In this document: in pieces, positions 8,993 through 15,902 of the stretch | How the letters are laid out: each line of letters starts with the position of its first letter | How positions within the stretch are numbered: the first letter of the stretch is position 1 | Notes under the pieces: model-generated | What the model was told of the DNA's origin: nothing | Seen by the model: only the letters and a program-made list of their open reading frames with translations | Databases searched by the model: none | Source: Janthinobacterium fluminis | GTDB taxonomy: Bacteria; Pseudomonadota; Gammaproteobacteria; Burkholderiales; Burkholderiaceae_D | Length of the DNA: 54,707 nt | Assembly (NCBI RefSeq): GCF_028595325.1 | Contig: NZ_JAQQXR010000018.1 | Span: 1-54,707 of the forward strand | Reading direction: 5' to 3' | Translations under genes and position numbers: made by a program

Positions 8993-10018
8993 CTACAGCA
9001 GCGAGTCGCGGACGACGCCGCGGGCCGCCATCGCGCGTTTCAGCTTGATCAGCGCTTCCTGCTGGATCTGGCGCACGCGCTCGCGGGTGACGCCCATTTC
9101 CTCGGCCAACGTTTCCAGCGTGGCCGGGTCGTCGTTGTCGAGGCCGAAACGGCGCATGATGACGATGCGCTGCTTGTCCGGCAGCTTGCTGAGCCAGTCG
9201 CGCACCAGCACCGTCATTTCGTGGTGCTCGGCGCGCGCGTCGGGGCTGGCGTCGGCGTCGCCGGGCAGCATGTCCATCAGCGAGGACTGCGGGTCGTTGT
9301 CGAGCGGCGCGTCGAGCGAGGTGGCGTGCTCGGACAGGGCCAGGATGTCCTGCACCTCCTCGACGGAGCGGCCGACCAGGTGGGCGATGTCTTCGGCGGT
9401 GGCGTCCTTGCCGTTGTGGTGCTGGGCTTCCAGGTGGTATTTGCCGCGCAGTATCTGGTTCAGCTCGCGCACCATGTGCACCGGCAGGCGCACCGTGCGC
9501 GCCTGGTTCATGATGGCCCGCTCGATGCTCTGGCGTATCCACCACGTCGCGTAGGTGGAGAAGCGGAAGCCGCGCTCGGGCTCGAACTTGTCGATCGCCC
9601 GCATCAGGCCGATGTTGCCCTCCTCTATCATGTCGAGCAGGACGACGCCGCGGTTGATGTAGTGCTTGGCGATCGAGACGACGAGGCGCAGATTGTGCTC
9701 GATCATCGTCTGGCGGGCCTCGAAATTGCCCTGCTTGGCCAGAGTCGCGTAATGCACCTCCTGCGGCGCGCTCAGCAGCGCGCGCGTGCCGATCTGGTTC
9801 AGGTAGTGCTGGGTGGTGTCGGTCGACAGCTCGGCCGCCAGCACCTTCTTCAGTTCGTCGACACTTTCGAGGACGGCGCTGCCGCCGTCCACGCTGCCGA
9901 CCACGCCGTCCTCGTCCACCGCCTCGCCGGAATCGGCGACCATCTCGTCCATGGCCTCGTCCGGGAACTCCTCCGGCGCCGTATCATCTTCCAGGTGGTC
10001 GGGCGGCATGTGTGTCAT
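8993..10018 (-). CDS. rpoS: RNA polymerase sigma factor RpoS
   Basis: This is the general stress and stationary-phase sigma factor. The 341-residue protein has an acidic N-terminal extension (residues 1-55). Region 1.2 begins at THYLNQIGTRALLSA in the form Q-HYLNQIG. Region 2 contains NLRLVVSIAKHYINRG and the core-binding and -10 segment GFRFSTYATWWIRQSIERAI. Region 3 follows, then region 4.2 with GVTRERVRQIQQEAL for -35 recognition. The order surE-pcm-nlpD-rpoS and the 8-base gap to nlpD are the standard context. In relatives the main rpoS promoter often lies inside nlpD; I could not identify it confidently here. Confidence 0.97.
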   Translation of the reverse strand: MTHMPPDHLEDDTAPEEFPDEAMDEMVADSGEAVDEDGVVGSVDGGSAVLESVDELKKVLAAELSTDTTQHYLNQIGTRALLSAPQEVHYATLAKQGNFEARQTMIEHNLRLVVSIAKHYINRGVVLLDMIEEGNIGLMRAIDKFEPERGFRFSTYATWWIRQSIERAIMNQARTVRLPVHMVRELNQILRGKYHLEAQHHNGKDATAEDIAHLVGRSVEEVQDILALSEHATSLDAPLDNDPQSSLMDMLPGDADASPDARAEHHEMTVLVRDWLSKLPDKQRIVIMRRFGLDNDDPATLETLAEEMGVTRERVRQIQQEALIKLKRAMAARGVVRDSLL

Positions 10019-10026
10019 TGCAGTAT

Positions 10027-10962
10027 CTACCGGTTGGGCAGGAACTTCGAAGGATCGACCGGCTTGCCTTGCTGCCTGATTTCAAAGTGCAGCTTGACGG
10101 CGTCGGCGTCGGAATCGCCCATTTCGGCGATCATCTGGCCCTTGTTCACGCTCTGTCCCTCTTTCACAGCGATGCTGCGGTTGTGCGCGTAGGCCGACAA
10201 CAAACTATTACTGTGTTTCACAATGACGAGATTACCATAACCACGGATGCCACTGCCAGCGTACATGACTTTTCCGGCGCCGGCCGCCATCACATGCTGG
10301 CCGGCGCGGCCGGCGATGTCGATGCCCTTGTTCTTGCCTTCGTCGAAAGTGGCGATGACGCGCCCTTCGGACGGCCACATCCAGCTCAGCTTCTCATCGT
10401 CGGCGCTGGCCGCCGACGCGGCGGCGGCCGCCGCCGGGGCCGCCGGCGTGCTGACGACGCGCTCCGGCCGGGCCGGCGCCGGTGCCGGCGCCGGCGCGCC
10501 GTCGGCGCGCTGCAATTCGGCCAGCGCGGCGTCGGAATAGGTGCGCTTGTCGCCGCGCGGGCCGGTCTTCTTCGGCACCGGCGGCGTCGGTGCCGGGCGG
10601 GTTTCGGCCGGCGGCATGACGACGGCCACCGTTTGCGCGCCCGAGTCGGCCGCGCCGCCCTCGGGCGGCTGCACGCGCAGCACCTGGTCGACCTTGATGT
10701 CGTTCGGATTCGACAAATTGTTCCACACGACCAGGTCGCGGTAATTCTGGCCGTATTCGAGAGCGATGCGGATCAAGGTGTCGCCCTTCTTGACCGTGTA
10801 CAGCGCCGGGTCGCGCTCCTTGCTGTCGTCGATGACACCCTTGGTCGCCTCGACCGAGGTGCGGTCGACGACGGGCGCGCGGTTGGCGGTGCTGCTGCAG
10901 GCGCTCAACAGGCCCAGGGAAATAGTCAGTGCGGCGAAATGGCTTTGTTTAATCATTCTCAT
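10027..10962 (-). CDS. nlpD: NlpD-like LysM/M23 lipoprotein (amidase activator)
   Basis: The lipoprotein signal ends at LLSAC (Cys 22). A LysM peptidoglycan-binding domain (YTVKKGDTLIRIALEYGQ ... in short, TVKKGDTL) is followed by an Ala/Pro-rich linker. The C-terminal M23/LytM domain lacks the catalytic zinc ligands: NKGIDIAG replaces HxxxD and KLHFEIR replaces HxH. E. coli NlpD has the same pattern. NlpD activates the amidase AmiC at the septum rather than cutting peptidoglycan itself. I chose the ATG at 10962 (MRMIKQ) over upstream codons because it places the signal peptide at the N-terminus, giving 311 residues. It is encoded between pcm and rpoS. Confidence 0.92.
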   Translation of the reverse strand: MRMIKQSHFAALTISLGLLSACSSTANRAPVVDRTSVEATKGVIDDSKERDPALYTVKKGDTLIRIALEYGQNYRDLVVWNNLSNPNDIKVDQVLRVQPPEGGAADSGAQTVAVVMPPAETRPAPTPPVPKKTGPRGDKRTYSDAALAELQRADGAPAPAPAPARPERVVSTPAAPAAAAAASAASADDEKLSWMWPSEGRVIATFDEGKNKGIDIAGRAGQHVMAAGAGKVMYAGSGIRGYGNLVIVKHSNSLLSAYAHNRSIAVKEGQSVNKGQMIAEMGDSDADAVKLHFEIRQQGKPVDPSKFLPNR

Positions 10963-11007
10963 AATGTGGGTGAATTCTGTACATCCGGCATTGTTTCTCA
11001 GCAAGCA

Positions 11008-11889
11008 TCACACGGTTCCTTGACGCAAGGGCACGAAATGGCAATCCTCCAGCGTTTCGCTGATCCATTCCTGTTTAGCGACGCGGGAAATCAGTTGCAG
11101 ATGCTGCAAACGGGCGCCCACCGGGGCCACCAGGCGTCCGCCTATGGTGAGTTGTTCCAGCAGGGCTTGTGGCACTTCCAGACCGGCCGCGGCAAGGATG
11201 ATGCCGTCGAAAGGCGCCGCCTGCGGCAGGCCTAGCATACCATCTCCGTAGTGCAAGCGTAGATTCGCCACGCGCAGGGGCCGCAAATTCGCCTTGGCCA
11301 GCTCGTGCAGGGGCTTGATGCGCTCGATCGAATACACTTCCTTGGCCAGCAGCGCCAGCACGGCCGCCTGGTAGCCGCAGCCGGTGCCGATCTCCAGCAC
11401 GCGCTGCAACGCGCCGCCGTTGCGCATCAGCTCGATCATGCGCGCGACGATATACGGCTGGGAAATGGTCTGGTGGTGGCCGATCGGCAGCGAGGCGTCG
11501 ATATACGCCTGCGAAGCCAGCGCCTCCTCCATGAACAGATGCCGCGGCACGGTTTCCAGCGCGCCCAGCACCAGCGCGTCCTTGACGCCCTGCTTCGCCA
11601 CCCGCGCCACCATGGCGCGGCGCACGGCCTCGGACACCAGCGGGTTCTGCCGCGGCGCGGCCAGCGCGGCGGCCGGCTGGCCCCGCTCCATTGCGTAGCC
11701 GTGGGCGCGCGACGGCGACGCGCCGGGGCGCGCCTCCGGCGCCGTGTGCTGGGCCGCGCTGCGGGCGGCGTTCTGCGTCGCCGTCTGCGGCGTGGCCACC
11801 CGGGCCGGCGAAAACGCCGACGGCTTCTTCACCGATTTGTCGACCACCGACGCCAGGGACAAGGGGAAGTTGCGCTGTTTATCGCTCAT
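11008..11889 (-). CDS. pcm: Protein-L-isoaspartate O-methyltransferase
   Basis: Pcm repairs isoaspartyl residues in aged proteins using SAM. The methyltransferase core is clear: HQTISQPYIVARM for substrate binding and VLEIGTGCGYQAAVLA for SAM. The protein is 293 residues, about 85 longer than E. coli Pcm. The extra part is a low-complexity Ala/Pro/Arg-rich N-terminal extension (residues 1-75) of unknown role. The ATG overlaps the surE stop by four bases (ATGA), so the start is well supported by coupling. It is part of the surE-pcm-nlpD-rpoS unit. Confidence 0.94.
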   Translation of the reverse strand: MSDKQRNFPLSLASVVDKSVKKPSAFSPARVATPQTATQNAARSAAQHTAPEARPGASPSRAHGYAMERGQPAAALAAPRQNPLVSEAVRRAMVARVAKQGVKDALVLGALETVPRHLFMEEALASQAYIDASLPIGHHQTISQPYIVARMIELMRNGGALQRVLEIGTGCGYQAAVLALLAKEVYSIERIKPLHELAKANLRPLRVANLRLHYGDGMLGLPQAAPFDGIILAAAGLEVPQALLEQLTIGGRLVAPVGARLQHLQLISRVAKQEWISETLEDCHFVPLRQGTV

Positions 11890-12623
11890 GCCAGGCCTTT
11901 TGCCAATGCCGCGAGTTGGGTTTTGTGGGTCAGGTCGACCTGCAGCGGCGTAATCGACACCTGGCCCTGGGCGACGGCGTGGAAATCCGTGCCCTCGCCG
12001 GCGTCGCGGGTGGCGCCCGGCGGGCCGATCCAGAAAATCTCCCGCCCGCGCGGGTCCAGCGCCTTGATCACCGGCTCGGCCGAGTGGCGCCGCCCCAGCC
12101 GCGTGGCGGCGACGCGGCCCAGTTGCTCATAGGGCAGGTTCGGGATGTTGACGTTGAGCAGGTAGGGCTGCGCCAGCGCGTCGAAGCGGCGCTGCACGAT
12201 GTCGCGGGCCACCCGCGCGGCCGCGTCGATGTGGCTCCAGCCGTAGGCGCCCTGGGAAAAGGCGATCGCCGGGATGCCGAACAGATAGCCCTCGGTGGCC
12301 GCCGCCACCGTGCCCGAATAGAGCGTGTCGTCGCCCATGTTCGGGCCGTTGTTGATGCCGGAAACGACCAGGTCGGGGCGCTCGATCAGCATGCCCGTCA
12401 GCGCCACGTGGACGCAGTCGGTCGGCGTACCGTTGACGAAATAGAAACCGTTGGCGGCGCGCTGCACCGACAGCGGCCGGTCCAGCGACAGCGAATTGGA
12501 CGCCCCGGAGCGGTTGCTGTCGGGCGCCACCACGACAATGTCGGCGATGGCGGCGAGCGCGTCGGCCAGCGCGGCGATGCCGGGGGCCAGGTAGCCGTCG
12601 TCGTTACTGATAAGGATTCTCAT
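11886..12623 (-). CDS. surE: 5'/3'-nucleotidase SurE
   Basis: SurE is a metal-dependent nucleoside monophosphate phosphatase of stationary phase. The 245-residue protein begins MRILISNDDGYLAPG with the metal-binding Asp-Asp pair at residues 8-9. It continues with VVAPDSNRSGASNS and SGINNGPNMGDDTLYSGTV, both diagnostic. The length matches the family. It is the first gene of the surE-pcm-nlpD-rpoS block and overlaps pcm by four bases. The 81 bases upstream up to the TPR-ATPase stop must contain its promoter unless it is read through from the TIR/ATPase pair. Confidence 0.97.
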   Translation of the reverse strand: MRILISNDDGYLAPGIAALADALAAIADIVVVAPDSNRSGASNSLSLDRPLSVQRAANGFYFVNGTPTDCVHVALTGMLIERPDLVVSGINNGPNMGDDTLYSGTVAAATEGYLFGIPAIAFSQGAYGWSHIDAAARVARDIVQRRFDALAQPYLLNVNIPNLPYEQLGRVAATRLGRRHSAEPVIKALDPRGREIFWIGPPGATRDAGEGTDFHAVAQGQVSITPLQVDLTHKTQLAALAKGLA

Positions 12624-12704
12624 ACGGCGATTTTACCTGAAGCAACGCGCGGGCTGCGCACGGCGGAGGCCGTTTGGCGCTTTAAATTTTGCGCCGGCCG
12701 AGGC

Positions 12705-15080
12705 TCAGCGGTTGCCCACGCGCGCCTCCAGCGCGCCCTCCAGCGCCGTCACCTCGTCCTCCTGCAGCGCGACGAGCGCATCCTTGTCGCCCTGCAGGCG
12801 GTAGGTGCGCTTCAATACCGTCATGCCGCGCTTGCGCAGCTTGCTGGCGACGCCGGGCTTGAACAGCGGCTCGCGCAAGCGGTCGGCCAGGTCGCGCGCC
12901 TGGTGCAGTTGCGCGCTGTCGAGCAGCGCCTGGACCTGGTTGATCATGCCGGCCAGCGTGGGCGGCGCCGCGCCCTCGTCGCCGGAGCCGAGCAGCAGCG
13001 TGTCGTGCAGGCCGTGGGCGCCCAGGCTCTCGCCCTCGGCGGCGCGCTCGCCGAAGGGCGCCGCCAGGCTCTGCTGATGGGCGTCCAGCAGGCGCTCGCT
13101 GGCGCTCAGCAGCGCATCTTCGAGTTGCCGCGCAGCATGCTGGCGCTCCTGCCGCCAGTCGGCGCCCAGCGCGTCCGCCTCGCCGTAGCGGGCCAGCGCC
13201 TGCGCCAGGTTGCGCTGGCTCATCTGGGTTTCCGGGTGCTCGGGGCCGCGCGTGCGCTCGCGCGCCGCCACCAGCGTCTCGTGCAGCGCGCGCACGGCCG
13301 GCCAGTCGCCCTGCCGCGTCAGCACCTCGCCGAGCCGGTCCAGCGTCGCCAGCGTCTGCGCGTGGTCGGCGCCGAAGCGGCGCTGCTGGGCCCGGGCAAC
13401 GGCGTCGAACAGGCGGCGCGCGCCGGCCAGCTCGTTTTGCCGCGCCAGCACCTGCGCCAGCGCCAGTTCGCTGGCCAGCGTGTCCGGATGCTCGGCGCCG
13501 AGCAGGCGGGCGCGCGCCGCCACCACCGTTTCGAGCAGGGTGCGGGCCTGCTCCAGGCCGCCCATCTGCGCCAGCGTGGCGGCGCGGCTGTCGAGCGCGC
13601 CCAGCGTCAGCAGGTGCTCGCGCCCGAGCAGGCGCATATACGCGGCCAGCACGCTGTCCTGCAACTCCAGCGCGGCGGCGCAGTCGCCCTGCTGGGCCAG
13701 CGTCGCCGCCAGGTTGGCCATGCCGGCCAGCGTGGCCGGGTGCTCGGCGCCGAGCTTGGCGGCGCGCGCCTCGACCACGGCCTCCTCCAGGAAGCGGGCC
13801 TCGTCCAGCTTGCCGGACTGGCGCAGCACGCGCGCCATGCCGGCCTTGCTGTCGAGCGTGTCGGCATGGTCCTCGCCGAGCAGGCGGGCGCGCATCGCCA
13901 GGCTGTCGCGGAAGCACTCGAGGGCTTGCGGATGGCGCCCCTCTTTGCTGTAGAGCTCGCCGAGGCGGGCCAGGTCGCGCGCCAGCGGCAGGGCCACCGG
14001 CCGGCCCAGCACGTCGTCGAGGGCGTGGCGGGCTTCCTCCACGGCCGCCAGCAGGTGGATTTCCTTGCTCGACTGCCAGGGGAAATAGCCGCCCGTCATC
14101 CAGAACAGGAAGGCTTCGAAGGTGCGCGTCAGCGAAAAGCGGTCGCCGCCCTGGTCGATGCGCACGGCCAGCTGCTCGCCGTAGGCAAAGGTCTTGGTTT
14201 GCTGCAACTGGACCTCGTCGAAATAACTGTCCAGGCTAAGCTGCGGCAAGCCATACGACAGGCGCAGCAGGCGCTCGAACATCGGCTGGAAGCCGGCGAT
14301 GGCCTTGTGCGGGTCGCCGCGGCGCCATTGCGCGCGCTGCTCGCCGTCGCCCATCTCGATGCGCGAGGGCAGCGGATACACCAGCAGCGGGCGCTGCTCG
14401 TCCTCGTGGCTGCGGCGGTACTCGATGGCCCGCGTGACCAGCGCCTCGACGCCCTCCAGGCTCTGGCGGTTGGGCGTGAAGACCACCACGAGCTTCTTCG
14501 GCAGCAGGGTCGTGCAAATGCCGGCGCTGTCGGTGCGGCCGGTGCGCGAATCGACCAGCACATAGCGGAAGTGCCGCGCCAGGCTGTCGGCGAAGCAGCG
14601 GAACAGCGCCGGGCAGGCGTGGAACAGGCGGTCCCAGTGCATCTGCGCGAGGCGGTCGCTGTAGCTGGCGTCGAAGCGGCCGGCGCGCATCAGGTACAGG
14701 GGGCTGCCCTGGTCGACCCGCACCACATACTGCTGCCAGTCGATGGCGTCGAGCACGCGCAGGGCCAAGGCCGTGTCGCCGCCCGCATCGGGCGCGGCGG
14801 GCGCCTCCAGGCCGAAGCGTTCCAGCTGGGCGCGGCAAGCCTCGAAGAACTCCAGCACGCCCGGCCCCTCGTCGTGCTGGCCGAAATAGTGGTGCAAGCC
14901 GGGCGCCTCCATGTCCCAATCTATCATCAGGACGGGCACGGTGGCGTTCTGCCGCCGGGCCAGCAGCACGGCGATATTCGACAGGGCCATGGTGCGGCCC
15001 GTACCACCTTTGTAGGAATAAAAGGTGACGACTTCGCCGGGCGCGGTCAGCGGCGGCAGGAACAGGCGATGAAGTTCCAT
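12705..15080 (-). CDS. MinD/ParA-like ATPase (KGGTGR P-loop) with C-terminal TPR array
   Basis: This 791-residue protein starts with a SIMIBI ATPase domain. It has the deviant Walker A YKGGTGRTMALSN (Lys24, with Arg29 in place of the usual second Lys) and the metal/switch segment MIDWDMEAPGL. NCBI uses the name KGGVGR-motif variant AAA ATPase for such proteins. From about residue 370 to 640 there are roughly six 42-residue kinesin-light-chain-type TPRs, each with a LGxEHPxTL signature. It starts 9 bases after the TIR gene (AAAGG ribosome site), so both are co-transcribed. A fused ATPase plus TPR partnered with TIR suggests a sensor/switch for a TIR effector. That is inference; no target is visible. 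Confidence 0.8.
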   Translation of the reverse strand: MELHRLFLPPLTAPGEVVTFYSYKGGTGRTMALSNIAVLLARRQNATVPVLMIDWDMEAPGLHHYFGQHDEGPGVLEFFEACRAQLERFGLEAPAAPDAGGDTALALRVLDAIDWQQYVVRVDQGSPLYLMRAGRFDASYSDRLAQMHWDRLFHACPALFRCFADSLARHFRYVLVDSRTGRTDSAGICTTLLPKKLVVVFTPNRQSLEGVEALVTRAIEYRRSHEDEQRPLLVYPLPSRIEMGDGEQRAQWRRGDPHKAIAGFQPMFERLLRLSYGLPQLSLDSYFDEVQLQQTKTFAYGEQLAVRIDQGGDRFSLTRTFEAFLFWMTGGYFPWQSSKEIHLLAAVEEARHALDDVLGRPVALPLARDLARLGELYSKEGRHPQALECFRDSLAMRARLLGEDHADTLDSKAGMARVLRQSGKLDEARFLEEAVVEARAAKLGAEHPATLAGMANLAATLAQQGDCAAALELQDSVLAAYMRLLGREHLLTLGALDSRAATLAQMGGLEQARTLLETVVAARARLLGAEHPDTLASELALAQVLARQNELAGARRLFDAVARAQQRRFGADHAQTLATLDRLGEVLTRQGDWPAVRALHETLVAARERTRGPEHPETQMSQRNLAQALARYGEADALGADWRQERQHAARQLEDALLSASERLLDAHQQSLAAPFGERAAEGESLGAHGLHDTLLLGSGDEGAAPPTLAGMINQVQALLDSAQLHQARDLADRLREPLFKPGVASKLRKRGMTVLKRTYRLQGDKDALVALQEDEVTALEGALEARVGNR

Positions 15081-15089
15081 GGCGAACCT

Positions 15090-15695
15090 TTAACGTGGAA
15101 AGTGGGGGGGCGGAATGGCGCGCCATTCCGGCGGAATAGCGGGCATCACGAAGCGGCTGCAATCGTGCCCCGCTGGGGTGGCGTTTTTCAATAAATGGTA
15201 GTGGATGGCGATGCGCTCGACGATTTTTTCGATGTCGGGCAGATAGGCCGGGTTCGCCCTCAGGTCGCCGCTGGCCAGGGTATAGCCGGAAAAATCCGCG
15301 TACATGCCGGGGCCGGCGATCTGCTGCGGCAAACCGGCCGGGTGGCGCGTCATGATCACGGGGATGATCAGATGGCTGGGCAGCGCGTACCACAGCTTGC
15401 GTTCGTTTTCGATCAATTGCATCGCGGCAAATTCGCGCCGGGTATAACCGTGCGCTTCATACTTGGGAGTGTAAAGGGCCACCATGCAGACGCTTTCGCA
15501 GAGGGCGCGGGCGATGCGCTGGTCGAGGTCATCGCCGCCGCCGAGCTGCTCGCTGTCCACGAACAGGGCGTGTTCGTTATCGAGGTGGGGCTCCAGGTAA
15601 CACTTGAGCGCGTCGATGAGGTCGTCCTTGAACTTGCTCATATGCGCATAGTGGCCATGCGCATAACTTAAGAAACAGCCGTAGCGGATATCCAT
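15090..15695 (-). CDS. TIR-domain protein paired with a TPR-ATPase
   Basis: The 201-residue protein opens with a TIR fold: CFLSYAHG as strand A and box 1, FVDSEQLGGGDDLDQRI for the BB-loop region, CMVALYTPKYE as strand D, then YTRREFAAMQ. Glu88 in that last motif is at the position of the catalytic Glu of NAD-cleaving bacterial TIRs. The last 100 residues have a short conserved-looking part (LIIPVIM) and a Pro-rich tail. I used the ATG at 15695 because AGGGGGG lies 7 bases upstream; the frame extends ten codons further. It is similar in concept to the FxsC/FxsT TIR and TPR pairs of actinobacteria. Whether it degrades NAD or serves as a scaffold is not known. Confidence 0.82.
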   Translation of the reverse strand: MDIRYGCFLSYAHGHYAHMSKFKDDLIDALKCYLEPHLDNEHALFVDSEQLGGGDDLDQRIARALCESVCMVALYTPKYEAHGYTRREFAAMQLIENERKLWYALPSHLIIPVIMTRHPAGLPQQIAGPGMYADFSGYTLASGDLRANPAYLPDIEKIVERIAIHYHLLKNATPAGHDCSRFVMPAIPPEWRAIPPPHFPR

Positions 15696-15826
15696 ATCAT
15701 CCCCCCTGTTTCTTGCCTTCCTCATAACGCCACACTTTGAGCCACTGTAGCAAGCCCGCCTGCCGGCGCTTTGCGCGCGGACAAAGGTGCATCGGCCTCA
15801 TGCGTTTCGGCGCCGCAAACGCAAAA

Positions 15827-15889
15827 AGCCGGGGAGCGGCCTACATTTCCGGGAAATATTTCCCGAAAAATGCAGGCCGCTCCCCGGCT
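15827..15889. repeat. Long imperfect palindrome with CGGGAAATATTTCCCG core (copy 1)
   Basis: The left arm (15827-15857) and right arm (15858-15889) can form a stem of about 30 bp with one bulge and two mismatches, centred on AAATATTT. The core CGGGAAATATTTCCCG is identical to the core of the palindrome at 41864-41917, while the outer arms (GCCGGGGAGCGGCC here) differ. Read on the minus strand it is followed by five Ts, so it could also end the dinG transcript. It lies between the dinG stop and the TIR gene. Confidence 0.85.
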
Positions 15890-15902
15890 GTGCCGGCGCC
15901 GC

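Noticed and set aside
11691..15194. A 1167-codon plus-strand open frame opposite pcm, surE and the TPR-ATPase
   Set aside because: High GC leaves few stop codons in antisense frames. The translation is low-complexity Arg/Ala/Gln/His-rich, with no domain and no ribosome site, while the minus-strand genes have clear motifs.
12624..15700. TIR/ATPase pair as a recent horizontal insertion
   Set aside because: No direct repeats, integrase, tRNA or visible composition shift was seen at the borders. Transfer remains possible but is not supported by the sequence itself.
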